64,000 bases of DNA, from the NCBI RefSeq assembly GCF_039793925.1, contig NZ_JBAMME010000011.1:5216-69215 (forward strand), given 5' to 3'. Below the pieces are notes generated by a model that did not search any database, was not told where the DNA came from, and saw only the letters and a list, made by a program, of their open reading frames with translations. Numbering within the stretch: the first letter of the stretch is position 1; every line of letters starts with the position of its first letter. Of this stretch, positions 9,074 to 18,406 are shown in pieces. Position numbers and translations under genes: made by a program. Origin of the DNA: Thermogutta sp039793925. GTDB lineage: Bacteria; Planctomycetota; Planctomycetia; Pirellulales; Thermoguttaceae.

Positions 9074-10924
9074 TCACGGTGCGCTGTTGCCTTGTCCAGA
9101 CGCAGGAAACAGACGGGAATCTTCCGTTGGGGCTTCGTAAATATTCCATACAGGAATTTCCGCGCGGAGCTTTGCAAGATACTCGTTCAACTGCTTTTCT
9201 TTTTCTTCCTCTGCCAGCCGCTCCCGGATACGCACCTGGGCTTCGGTGAACGGAATCCGGCTTGCCTCGCGGCGTTCCAGAACTCGCACGATGTGAAATC
9301 CCTGTTCATCCTCCAGGATGGGGCTAAGCTGGCCGACGGGCAGAGAGAACAGGGCCTCCTCGAGGACGCGGGACCGCAAACTCCCAGGCTGCACCGGTTC
9401 TCTTTCACCTCCTTCAGAGGCGGTCGGCCCTTCGGATCCAGAGCGGGCGACCTCTTCGAACGGCTCGCCCCGCAAAACTCGATTACCCAGCTCTGCAAGC
9501 TTGGCATATGCTTCTGCATCCGAGCGATCTGGCCGCTTCCTTACCATAAGCTGCTGCCAGCGGACCTCGGCGGGCTGTTCGAACTCCTTCATATGGGTAC
9601 GGTAGTATTCCCAGAGAACCTCTGGTGATAAGGTCCTGGCCATAGAACTGGCCGAGGTTAACTGCTGTTTGATCCAATCACGAGCGAGTGTTCCTTCGAT
9701 AAACGCCCGCTTTTCATGCTCCAGAGAACTCCCCACACTGCGGAGACGTTCGTCCCACTCTTTGGCAGACTGAAGCCCCATTTTGCGAAGCCGCGCCGGA
9801 ATTTCTTTTTCCTCGAAGAACTTGGCGATTTCCTGCTCAATCCGCTCAAGATTTTCCCGAGGAATCTTACGTTTAATGTCTTCGTAAACAAGTTTCATTT
9901 CGATACGTTTCTTTAGAAGCTGCCGCATCAGCTGCTGCTTGTACTGCTCGTACACCACAACGGGTATTTTGTCCTGATAGGGCAGAAGAATTTCCGTCAC
10001 TGCCCCAAGAATTTCACCAGCGAGAATGACCTCTGACCCTACGCGCGCCAGCACCCGCGCTTGCTCGCAGATTTCCTGCCGAAAATCCCCGACGCGGTCG
10101 GTTTGGAGCGATGCCGCTGTCCTGGCCCACTCGGAAAGAGAGGAACCGTCGCCGCGGGAAGTTTCCTGATCTGACACCGTTACCTCCCCAGGTGCGACAA
10201 AACTCGCGGCTTGTGCCCGGGAGTCTTCAGAAAACTGGGGCAGCGTGGCCCAGCTCATTCCCGCGGTTTCGCTTGGTGAAGACGACGCTCTCACATCTCC
10301 GACATGTGCAACACCAGACCCATACCCTGGAAATCCGTTGGCCACAGCAGTCGGACCGGAAGCCTGCGGGCGGCTCGCCCCTGCGACGTCCGGCAACCGG
10401 ACAACTTGAGCTTCCATTGGATCAAAAACAGGTCGAACTTGTGAAGGCTCCCAACTGGTCACTGGCCGAGAAGTTGTCGGATAAGTCGGGGGCTCACTCG
10501 CCGACTGTTGTGGCAGCGAAGCAGGTGGTTCCGGCAGAGCGTCGCGTTGAGAAGGCGCAGTGGCCCTGGGAGTCATTGGGGATTGAGAATCATTTCGTGC
10601 TGGGATATCTACCTGACTTTGTGGGCCATCAGCCACGGGGGGATCATCAAATCGTGGAGGCCAAGCGGGTCGCCTGACGGTCGGCACGCCGAGAACCCTC
10701 GTTAGCTCTGTGCTCTTACCGGAGGCCGCCTCACTCGGGGAATCAGGTTTCGTAATGTGGGATTCCGCCGCTGTCACCCGACTGACCAAAGTATGCCCAA
10801 GCTCACTGCCCAATTGCCCCAGAAAGCGTAAAAAATGAGCGCCTTCCTCGGGCGCCCAATAAAGGATCAGCCCGATTGGCAGACACAAGCCGAGGATGAT
10901 CGTTCCGAGATATTTCACCGCCAC
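9074..10924 (-). CDS. Membrane-anchored parvulin-type peptidyl-prolyl isomerase
   Basis: This 616-residue protein has an N-terminal anchor (residues 5-24, LGTIILGLCLPIGLILYW), a long Ser/Pro-rich linker (about 55-250), a charged helical region like SurA/PrsA chaperone domains (about 270-440), and a parvulin domain near 450-560. The parvulin domain is marked by VRWQQLMVRKRPD, then SLPVGQLSPILEDEQGFHIV. It probably helps fold exported proteins on the outer face of the membrane. The start is GTG at 10924, with only a weak ribosome site; a GTG two codons later is equally possible. It lies 54 bases downstream of mfd on the same strand and may be co-transcribed. The long linker is unusual for the family. 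Confidence 0.85.
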   Translation of the reverse strand: MAVKYLGTIILGLCLPIGLILYWAPEEGAHFLRFLGQLGSELGHTLVSRVTAAESHITKPDSPSEAASGKSTELTRVLGVPTVRRPAWPPRFDDPPVADGPQSQVDIPARNDSQSPMTPRATAPSQRDALPEPPASLPQQSASEPPTYPTTSRPVTSWEPSQVRPVFDPMEAQVVRLPDVAGASRPQASGPTAVANGFPGYGSGVAHVGDVRASSSPSETAGMSWATLPQFSEDSRAQAASFVAPGEVTVSDQETSRGDGSSLSEWARTAASLQTDRVGDFRQEICEQARVLARVGSEVILAGEILGAVTEILLPYQDKIPVVVYEQYKQQLMRQLLKKRIEMKLVYEDIKRKIPRENLERIEQEIAKFFEEKEIPARLRKMGLQSAKEWDERLRSVGSSLEHEKRAFIEGTLARDWIKQQLTSASSMARTLSPEVLWEYYRTHMKEFEQPAEVRWQQLMVRKRPDRSDAEAYAKLAELGNRVLRGEPFEEVARSGSEGPTASEGGEREPVQPGSLRSRVLEEALFSLPVGQLSPILEDEQGFHIVRVLERREASRIPFTEAQVRIRERLAEEEKEKQLNEYLAKLRAEIPVWNIYEAPTEDSRLFPASGQGNSAP

Positions 10925-10978
10925 GGTAAGACTCGAAAAGGCACCCGTATCATCGGCCTTGCATTTTTCAATGGCGAA

Positions 10979-13900
10979 TCAAGCCCGCGGATTATAAGAA
11001 TCCTCCGCACGCTGCTGCAACAGCGCTTTGAGCTCGGAGAGAAGCCGGTCGATATCGCCCACCCAATCGTCGGCCACTAGATAGGCAGACTCGTGGTCCA
11101 CGATGCGGAGTCGTTCCTTGGCCAGTTTCCGTAAATCCTCCATTTTTTTTCGAGAAACATATTGAAAGACGACAAAAGTGGCTTCCTGGTGGATGTTGCG
11201 AATCCGCCACCAGTGCGCGTGGATCCGCAGTTCGTGCAATTCCAACAGCCGTTCCACTGGTGAGGGCAGGGGACCAAACCGATCCCGCAATTCCTGAGCG
11301 AAGTCCACCAATTGGGAAACTTCGGTAAGACGGGCCAGTTTCCGATAAAGATCAATTTTCGTGCGAATATCCGGGATATACGAATCGGGAAGATACGCCT
11401 GGCAGGGCAGATCCACGTCCACATCAATGGAAGTCGCCGGCGGTAACTTCTTGAGGCGGCGGACGGCCTGCTCGAGAAGTTCGCAGTAAAGCTCATATCC
11501 TACTGCTGCGATGTGTCCGCTCTGTTCGGTCCCCAGAATGTTGCCCGCGCCACGAATTTCCAGGTCCCGCATGGCCAGCGCGAAACCAGCACCAAGTTCG
11601 CTGTATTCTTCAATCGCCTGCAACCGCCGCTGGGCATTGGGGTTGAGCCGTTGATGAGGATGAATCAGCAAGTAGCAGTAGGCCCGGTGTTTGTAACGCC
11701 CAACCCGGCCCCGAAGCTGGTGCAAGTCGGCCAGGCCGAAGCGTTCCGCCATATCGATGAAAATCGTATTTGCGGAAGGGATGTCCAATCCGCTCTCAAT
11801 AATCGTGGTGGTCAGGAGAAGGTCAAACTCGTGACGCACAAACGCCAGCATGATCTCTTCAAGCTGATGATCGGGCATTTGCGCGTGCGCAACCCGGATC
11901 CGTGCTTCAGGTACGATTTGGCAGAGAATCCGGTAAACGGCGTCGATATCCTTGACCCTGTTGTGAACGAAGTAGATCTGACCGTGACGGTTCAACTCCC
12001 GTAACACAGCCTGCCGAATCAAATGGGGATCAAATCGACACACGTGCGTCTCCACCGCAAAACGATCCTGAGGAGGTGTGCGGAGCGTGCTGATATCACG
12101 CAGACCGACCAGCGCCATGTGCAGAGTGCGCGGAATGGGCGTGGCCGTCATGGTGAGCACGTCAACAGTCTGTCGGAACGACTTCAGCCGCTCCTTGATT
12201 TCGACCCCAAATCTCTGTTCTTCGTCGATAATAATAAGTCCCAGGTTGTGAAACCGAACGTCCGGTTGGACCAGTCGGTGCGTGCCGATCACAATATCGA
12301 CCGTCCCTTCGGCAAGCCCTTTAAGGATTTCAGCTTCCTCTCTGGAGGTACAAAAGCGGGACAGGCACTCAATCCGGATGGGAAACTCCGCCATCCTTTC
12401 CCGGAAAGTCCGCACGTGCTGTTCGGCGAGGATGGTCGTCGGAACCAGCATCGCGACCTGGTACCCAGCATCCACCGCCTTAAACGCTGCCCGCATCGCT
12501 AGCTCCGTTTTGCCGAAGCCAACATCCCCGCAAAGGAGCCGATCCATGGGCCGTGGACTCATCATGTCGCGTTTGATGGCCGCCATGGCCTCCAACTGAT
12601 CCGGTGTTTCCTCGAATGGAAAGGAGGCATCGAACTCCCGCTGCCAAACGGTATCTGGCGGGAAGGCGATGCCAGGACGGGTCTGCCGGATGGCCTGCAT
12701 TTCGAGCATTTCCGCGGCCAGGTCGAAGACGGCTGCCGCTACCGCCTGCTTTTGCTTGACCCACGTTCGCCCGCCAAGCTTGGATAGTTTCGGCCGCGCC
12801 CGAGCGCCTCCGATGTATTTTTGAACGAGACCAATCTTGGAGGTCGGCACATAGAGCTTGGTTCCCTCGGCAAACTCCAGCAGCAGGTGCTCCTCGACCT
12901 GATCGCCTTTCTCAAGAAGCGTCAACCCACGGTACCGGGCAATCCCGTGTGCCACGTGAACGACCAGGTCTCCCTCTTTCAAATCCAAAAAATCCTCGAT
13001 GGGGCGAGACTCTGGCCGTCGTGCGGGGATGCGGAGCTCGGTTCTTTGGAAGAGCTGATTGACGCTGAGCACAACAATCTTGTCAGACCGAAGTCGAAAT
13101 CCCCGCGAGAGCCGCCCCACCACGAAATGAAGATTACCGGACCTCGCAATCCGTGTGCCGGCGAAAAGCTCCCGGAGTCGCTCAACTTCGGCGGAAGCAG
13201 TGCAAACCAGATACGCGGTAAAGTCACCGGCTACCGCATCCAGCTCTTCCCGCACCCGTTCAACATCCCCGGAAAACCGCTCTACGGATTCCATCTGCCC
13301 GTGGAAAACTTCGCTTTGGTTTTCCGGCGCGATGTCCCAAATTTCCAGCCGCGCAAACCTCCGGGAATCCTGAACGATTTTTTCCCAGGCATGATGGAAT
13401 TGGCGTTTTTCCAATCGAGCGAGGTAGCTCCGCGAAGAGGCCTCAATGCCCTGCGGATCGATCCACACCGTCCAGCTTTCAGGCGGCAGATAGTCAAAAA
13501 ACGATCCCGCCGGCTGTTCCGTAGGAGCACAAAGGATAAGCGTGATTTCCTCCACCCGCTCCACACTTCGCTGCGACGAAACATCAAAATGCCGGAGCGA
13601 TTCGACACGCTCGTCAAAGAGTTCGATGCGGAGAGGAGCGGTCCACTCGGGCGCAAACACGTCGAGAATCCCGCCCCGCAGTGAAAACTCGCCGGGCATC
13701 GCCACCGTGGGGACACTCCGGTAGCCGTGGTCCCCAATTGCCTTCAAAAAAGCCGCAACGTCCAGATGGTCACCGATTCTCAACGTCCACAGACATTCTT
13801 CGAGCACCCGCACGGGCGGAACGGTCTGCAGAAGCGACTCCCCGGAGGCGACGATCACCCGGGGGAATTGGGACCGAATCAGACGCAACAGAATTCTCAG

Positions 13901-14284
13901 CCGCTCACCCAGCGTCTCATCCTCAGCCCGCGGTTTTTCAAAAGGCGATGTCAGCGCCGGAAAAAGAGCAACCTCGTCAACTCCGAAAAGCCTGAGATCT
14001 TCCAGAAGCGTATCGGCGAACTGCTCGTCAGGCACGACCACGAGTACAACGCCCGAGCATGCCCCAGCAAGGCTCGCCGCCAGAAGCGCAGAACCTGAGC
14101 CCGCCGCTTCGTCAGCTAGAGCACCGTGACCGAAGCGGAGCAACGCGAGCAACCGAGCGAAGTCATCGCGGGCACGGATGAGGTCGACGAGGAAGCCCAG
14201 GTTCGTCGCAATCGCCTCCGTGTCCGGCTGCACGCTTTCCATGCCCTTCATTTTATGAATGAGTTTTGGGAATGATAAGACCAT
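10979..14284 (-). CDS. mfd: Transcription-repair coupling factor Mfd
   Basis: This 1101-residue ATP-dependent translocase removes RNA polymerase stalled at DNA lesions and recruits UvrA. The domains are in the usual order: a UvrB-like N-terminal region with GEFSLRGGILDVF, a CarD-type RNA polymerase interaction domain (DLVVHVAHGIARYRG), a RecG-like translocase with Walker A GDVGFGKTELAMRA, the DEEQ box IIIDEEQRFGV and motif III LTMTATPIPRTLHMAL, and a C-terminal TRCF domain. The length is slightly short of E. coli Mfd (1148). ATG at 14284 is the first start; ATGs at 14251 and 14242 cannot be excluded, as none has a strong ribosome site. The PPIase gene follows closely. Confidence 0.97.
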   Translation of the reverse strand: MVLSFPKLIHKMKGMESVQPDTEAIATNLGFLVDLIRARDDFARLLALLRFGHGALADEAAGSGSALLAASLAGACSGVVLVVVPDEQFADTLLEDLRLFGVDEVALFPALTSPFEKPRAEDETLGERLRILLRLIRSQFPRVIVASGESLLQTVPPVRVLEECLWTLRIGDHLDVAAFLKAIGDHGYRSVPTVAMPGEFSLRGGILDVFAPEWTAPLRIELFDERVESLRHFDVSSQRSVERVEEITLILCAPTEQPAGSFFDYLPPESWTVWIDPQGIEASSRSYLARLEKRQFHHAWEKIVQDSRRFARLEIWDIAPENQSEVFHGQMESVERFSGDVERVREELDAVAGDFTAYLVCTASAEVERLRELFAGTRIARSGNLHFVVGRLSRGFRLRSDKIVVLSVNQLFQRTELRIPARRPESRPIEDFLDLKEGDLVVHVAHGIARYRGLTLLEKGDQVEEHLLLEFAEGTKLYVPTSKIGLVQKYIGGARARPKLSKLGGRTWVKQKQAVAAAVFDLAAEMLEMQAIRQTRPGIAFPPDTVWQREFDASFPFEETPDQLEAMAAIKRDMMSPRPMDRLLCGDVGFGKTELAMRAAFKAVDAGYQVAMLVPTTILAEQHVRTFRERMAEFPIRIECLSRFCTSREEAEILKGLAEGTVDIVIGTHRLVQPDVRFHNLGLIIIDEEQRFGVEIKERLKSFRQTVDVLTMTATPIPRTLHMALVGLRDISTLRTPPQDRFAVETHVCRFDPHLIRQAVLRELNRHGQIYFVHNRVKDIDAVYRILCQIVPEARIRVAHAQMPDHQLEEIMLAFVRHEFDLLLTTTIIESGLDIPSANTIFIDMAERFGLADLHQLRGRVGRYKHRAYCYLLIHPHQRLNPNAQRRLQAIEEYSELGAGFALAMRDLEIRGAGNILGTEQSGHIAAVGYELYCELLEQAVRRLKKLPPATSIDVDVDLPCQAYLPDSYIPDIRTKIDLYRKLARLTEVSQLVDFAQELRDRFGPLPSPVERLLELHELRIHAHWWRIRNIHQEATFVVFQYVSRKKMEDLRKLAKERLRIVDHESAYLVADDWVGDIDRLLSELKALLQQRAEDSYNPRA

Positions 14285-14435
14285 TTGCCGACCGCAATTG
14301 ACTCAGCCGTACGAAGTGCCAGTCATGGCAGTACGCGGCCGGAGCAAGTTCTCCGGGTGGTTCGCTGCGGTGAGATTGCACTATTTTCATGCCGGAGGGG
14401 CCCCCGCGTCCTCGGTTTGGCCTAGGTTGTACAAA

Positions 14436-15419
14436 TCACAAGGGATGACAGGAAAGCAAGATCGCACGTCCGGCCGACGTCGTTTCCCACCGCACATCAG
14501 GGCAGCTTCCGGGAATCAAAACGGTGTCACCCCGATTCATCGGGAAGACCGAATCACCGACAAGGAGTTCCCCGCTGCCCAACAGCACCAACCACGCGGC
14601 CAGCACATCACGGCTGATCAAAAGCCTGGCCCCCGGCGAAACGGTCCATCGTCGCAGGACGAATGGGGGACCTTCCACCAAGAGTTCTCCCACCGCACCC
14701 GTATCGCGATAAACTTCCCGCGCCTTTGCTACGAAGCGCGGTCTCTGATCCCAGTTGATCGCGCGAAGAGCCTCTTCAATGTGAAGGGGTCTTGGAAGCC
14801 CGTTTCGGTCCGTCCTATTCCAATCGTAGAGCCGGAATGTGGCGTCACTGGGCGTCTGCACCTCTGCCACCAGGACGCCGCCCCCGGCAGAGTGGACGGT
14901 TCCCGGGGGCATGACAATCACGTCCCCCACGCGGGGTGTCATTTCGTGGAGGCACGTCTCCGGTTCTTTTCGTTGAAGGGCGTCTCGGAGCTCGTCGGGC
15001 CGTACACCCGCTTTCAGACCGGCAAAGATCTTCGCCCCTGGTTCGGCCTCCACGACCGTCCAGACTTCGAACTTACCTTTCTCGGATGGGCAATATATCG
15101 CGGCCAGGGCATCGTCAGGATGCACCTGAATAGAAAGATAATCCCGGCAATCCAAAAATTTGATGAGCCAGGGAAACTCCTTCTGCGGTTCGCCCTTCTC
15201 ACCCCACAGCTCTTTCTTAAAGGCCGACCAAAGCTCGGTGAGAGACCATCCTTCAAAGCGGCCTCCCTTAACCTGACTGACGTGAAAAGGATGGGCGCTT
15301 ATCTCCCAAGACTCTCCGAAGCAGCCATCCCTGGGAAGAGGCTTGCCCAACACCGCTTCCAGTTGTCGCCCACCCCAAATTTGCTCCCGAAAAAATGGCT
15401 CAAAAAAAAGTGGTTCCAT
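14436..15419 (-). CDS. manA: Mannose-6-phosphate isomerase, class I
   Basis: Interconverts mannose-6-phosphate and fructose-6-phosphate using a zinc ion. The 327 residues match the short Bacillus-type ManA. Visible motifs are FGESWEIS near residue 35, the zinc-ligand strand LSIQVHPDD near 95-103, and GTVHSAGGGVLVAEVQTPSD with the conserved His. ATG 15419 is preceded by GGGAG at 6 bases. The gene lies after a structured intergenic element (15461-15518) that would fall in its leader. Its product feeds the same hexose-phosphate pool as Pgi at 60 kb. Confidence 0.92.
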   Translation of the reverse strand: MEPLFFEPFFREQIWGGRQLEAVLGKPLPRDGCFGESWEISAHPFHVSQVKGGRFEGWSLTELWSAFKKELWGEKGEPQKEFPWLIKFLDCRDYLSIQVHPDDALAAIYCPSEKGKFEVWTVVEAEPGAKIFAGLKAGVRPDELRDALQRKEPETCLHEMTPRVGDVIVMPPGTVHSAGGGVLVAEVQTPSDATFRLYDWNRTDRNGLPRPLHIEEALRAINWDQRPRFVAKAREVYRDTGAVGELLVEGPPFVLRRWTVSPGARLLISRDVLAAWLVLLGSGELLVGDSVFPMNRGDTVLIPGSCPDVRWETTSAGRAILLSCHPL

Positions 15420-15460
15420 AGTGTTCTCCCGCCGAATCGCCGCAACTTCCTAAACATCAT

Positions 15461-15518
15461 AGCACAGAAGCGCCGCCAAAACCTGCTCTGGGGACAGAGC
15501 CGGCTATAACTCTGTGCT
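15461..15518. repeat. Nested inverted-repeat element upstream of manA
   Basis: AGCACAGA (15461-15468) pairs perfectly with TCTGTGCT (15511-15518). Inside it GCTCTG (15485-15490) pairs perfectly with CAGAGC (15495-15500) around a four-base loop, GGGA on the plus strand. The 58-base block can fold on either strand. It may be an RNA leader structure of manA or a small dispersed palindromic element. Confidence 0.55.
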
Positions 15519-15595
15519 CAGGCGGCTAACCAACAAGGGTCGGGAGCAACCGCGGGTATGAGACCAAACACGTGGCTGTTCTCCGGTGGAGAAAC

Positions 15596-16615
15596 TCAAA
15601 AATCCCCTTTGATCGAGTCACACACGTCAATCCAAAGCGGCGTTGAGCCGTCCCGGAACGGAAATCCGGCCGTTTTATCGGTCACAAGATTAATGAGAGG
15701 TTGCCCGGTGTGCCAGCGTCGAAGGTTCTCACAAATTAGTCGCGTGATATCGTCTGCCCGCGTCGCCGATTGACCCCCAACATGAGGGGTGATGATCACA
15801 TTGGACAATCTCCATAAAGGATGTCCCGGCGGGAGCGGCTCCGGATCGGTCACGTCCAGCACTGCCCCGGCGATGGGACCTTTTTCAAGGGCGTCGACGA
15901 GGTCGTCGGTTCGCACGATAGGACCCCGGGCAACGTTCACAAATAGCGATCCCGACTTCATCCGCGCAAACTGGTCCCGACCAAACATCCCCCGAGTTTT
16001 ATCGTTGAGGGGTAGCGCCAAAATCGTGATGTCCGCTTCAGGTAGAAGTTCTTCGAGGGATTCAGGCGGGCACAGCTTTTCCACATACGTTGGCTTATCG
16101 ACAGGGAAGAGGTCTGTCGCCGAAATACGCGTTTTGAATACCTGCAACACCTGGGCAAGCCGTCGTCCAACACCTCCGAAGCCTACGATGAGGATGCGGC
16201 CGCGATGGAGATCACGTGTCGGGCGTCTGACAAATTCCTCCCGCTGCTGGGCCCAAAAGAACGTGCGAAGGCTGCGGAGCCAGGCTGTAATGAGCGCGAC
16301 CGTGTGCTCCGCTACCTGATCCGCCAGGACACCAGACGCACTTGTCACCACGATATTCGAGGCGATGACCGAAGGAACCAGGCAGTGATCCATCCCGGCC
16401 GCCGACGATTGAATCCACACCAGACGCCCCCGTTTCACCACAGCATCCCAGTCCACCGGAACTTTTGCATGACCGCAAAAAATGTCCGCCTCCAGCAATT
16501 CCTCCGCAATTCGTTCCTGGGACACGGACACAACATCACCCCACGGAGCGGCCGCCGCGATTGCCTGACGATGCCGCTCTTCATGGGGAAAACACAGTAC
16601 GATTTTTGGCCGCAT
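15596..16615 (-). CDS. D-isomer-specific 2-hydroxyacid dehydrogenase
   Basis: This 339-residue NAD(P)-dependent oxidoreductase converts a 2-keto acid to a D-2-hydroxy acid or the reverse. The nucleotide-binding loop is GRILIVGFGGVGRRLAQ, followed by the family signature with catalytic Arg in FVNVARGPIV, Glu in LDVTDPEPLPPGHPLW, and catalytic His in NVIITPHVGG. The N-terminal catalytic half contains the usual QSSAAGMDH segment. The substrate cannot be told; glyoxylate, hydroxypyruvate and phosphoglycerate relatives share these motifs. The stop is followed on the transcribed strand by a 6-bp hairpin (15579-15593) without a T tract. It sits at the edge of the sugar-use neighbourhood. Confidence 0.88.
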   Translation of the reverse strand: MRPKIVLCFPHEERHRQAIAAAAPWGDVVSVSQERIAEELLEADIFCGHAKVPVDWDAVVKRGRLVWIQSSAAGMDHCLVPSVIASNIVVTSASGVLADQVAEHTVALITAWLRSLRTFFWAQQREEFVRRPTRDLHRGRILIVGFGGVGRRLAQVLQVFKTRISATDLFPVDKPTYVEKLCPPESLEELLPEADITILALPLNDKTRGMFGRDQFARMKSGSLFVNVARGPIVRTDDLVDALEKGPIAGAVLDVTDPEPLPPGHPLWRLSNVIITPHVGGQSATRADDITRLICENLRRWHTGQPLINLVTDKTAGFPFRDGSTPLWIDVCDSIKGDF

Positions 16616-16863
16616 AGGGGATATCCTTCACAACATCTGTGCCACAAAACCAGTTTGGCCGGTTTGTCTGTGAAGCGACTACTCTGGTAATCGCTGACGG
16701 AGAGTTAGAAAAACTGTAGGCATTTTCCAGAGAAAGGTGCCACGAATTGCCGGCCCACCAATGGGTTAGGTCGCTTAGCGATATGGCCTACACTTTTCAG
16801 TATAATGTCTTTTTACGCAAAGAGAAGCGGCACGCTGCTTGGGAACGGACGATCTCGGTTACT

Positions 16864-18270
16864 TTACTTCTTCTGGTCTTCTGTGATAACCGCCACCCAC
16901 GAACCAGCCCCCGGAGCTTTTAATACTACCCTGCTGGTTGCGGGCAGCGGCTGCCTGCTGGCCCACTCGCCGGTACTCACATCGATCCAATGAACCATCA
17001 GCGTTTTAGGCAAATTGGACACATCCACTTCGACACCGCCTCCATTGGTGAAGAACACGACGCACCCCTTTCCTGTTGCCAACGCGGCATAGGCCTCGTT
17101 CGGATCACGCTCGTGAAGGATGGAGAGGATGGGTTCCAGCTCCCACCAGGGAATAAGGCTCTCGACCTTCCGCGCCGCCCGAATGGAAGCCTTCGCCTTC
17201 TCCGACAGCCCGAGTCCTGCCTCCGGACGATGAAACCGCACAGCCGCTGCGCCACCCAGCAAAAGCCGCCAGAACCGTTCTATACCGTCCTGATCTGTAC
17301 CATACCTGCCAGTGTCTGCGCCATAGATTTTTACACTGTTCAGCGGCCGCGGGTGATCAACGATATAATCGCGGACCCACAGAAAGTTTTTCCAGTGAGT
17401 TTCCCCTTTTTGATGGTTGTTTTGCGAGATGTCGGCAAATGCATAAAGTTCGGGATGGTCCAGCGTTCGCCGGTGTCTTGCCGCGGTCAGATCCCAGTCA
17501 TCCCACATTTCGGTGACACATACCGTTTTTCCCGCTTCCTTTGCACGTTTTTGGATATATTCCGCCCAAAACCGGGCCCAGGCTTCCTCCCCAGATGTTT
17601 CATTGTCGATACAGTACAGTACGTGACCATATTGCAACGAATAAGAAAGAAGTTTATCCACAAAACGCCGCTGATACGGAAAAACGACCTTGTTATCTCG
17701 TTGATAAGGTGTCGTGAAGAAAAACGGCTGTTTATTGGCTCCCGGATGATCGGGATAGTGCTCTGCGAAACCGGACTCCTCGTACGAATAATTAACATTA
17801 TTCTTAGGATTATAGGGATGAAGTTCCCAGTTGGCCCGCGAATAGTCGAAGCGATCCCATACCTCAATCTGCACAATGATGTCTCTTTCAGCAGTCCATT
17901 TCAGCATATTCTCAAACCGCATCCAATATTCGTCGTTCCACTGATTGAGGTCATACTTCCCATTTGACAATTTTGTGAACGGGTAGACTTCGAAGCCTTT
18001 ATCCGGGCGGTCGCTCATGGTGTTGCGAATGTAGTTGGCTCCCACCTGGAGCATTTCATCCAAATGGTCCTTTAAATCCGGAATTTGGAAGAGGTTATCG
18101 TCCTTACTGCCCCCAATAAGCATGACAGGTTTCCCTTTATATTCCCAATAACGCGGATTCTTCGACCAAGGGCGAATATCGTTTGAAACTTCACCAATAC
18201 TTGTCGATCCGACCGTAACAAGGATCAGGCACGACCACAGTACCCTGGCTACCCGGATCAATCGGTTCAT
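16864..18270 (-). CDS. Exported apiosidase-like glycosidase (DUF4038 type)
   Basis: This 468-residue secreted protein resembles the apiosidase-like catalytic domain (PF13204/DUF4038) with a short C-terminal beta domain. It opens with a signal peptide (about 1-27, LWSCLILVTVGSTSIG). The family-typical start RYWEYKGKPVMLIGGS follows, then the barrel with VQIEVWDRFDYSR, LYCIDNETSGEEAW (likely acid/base Glu region) and VCVTEMWDDWDL (likely nucleophile region). ATG 18270 is chosen because GGGAGG lies 8 bases upstream. It lies 136 bases downstream of the sugar-binding protein gene on the same strand, suggesting one transcript. The substrate is unknown. Confidence 0.7.
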   Translation of the reverse strand: MNRLIRVARVLWSCLILVTVGSTSIGEVSNDIRPWSKNPRYWEYKGKPVMLIGGSKDDNLFQIPDLKDHLDEMLQVGANYIRNTMSDRPDKGFEVYPFTKLSNGKYDLNQWNDEYWMRFENMLKWTAERDIIVQIEVWDRFDYSRANWELHPYNPKNNVNYSYEESGFAEHYPDHPGANKQPFFFTTPYQRDNKVVFPYQRRFVDKLLSYSLQYGHVLYCIDNETSGEEAWARFWAEYIQKRAKEAGKTVCVTEMWDDWDLTAARHRRTLDHPELYAFADISQNNHQKGETHWKNFLWVRDYIVDHPRPLNSVKIYGADTGRYGTDQDGIERFWRLLLGGAAAVRFHRPEAGLGLSEKAKASIRAARKVESLIPWWELEPILSILHERDPNEAYAALATGKGCVVFFTNGGGVEVDVSNLPKTLMVHWIDVSTGEWASRQPLPATSRVVLKAPGAGSWVAVITEDQKK

Positions 18271-18406
18271 CACAGTGGCCTCCCGCAACGAAGACCCGCC
18301 AATCCAGAGAACTCACGCATTCCAACTTTTTAACTCTTCTTCGGTTGGTTCTCCAGACGTCATCTATTCGATATCAACAATTAAACGGTTTTATTCCCTT
18401 TGTTTT

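Noticed and set aside
12821..13684. Rightward open frame of 287 codons inside mfd
   Set aside because: It lies wholly antisense to conserved Mfd domains.
16797..16803. Rightward TATAAT-like element in the gap before the apiosidase-like gene end
   Set aside because: There is no -35 at 16-18 bases and no rightward gene follows.
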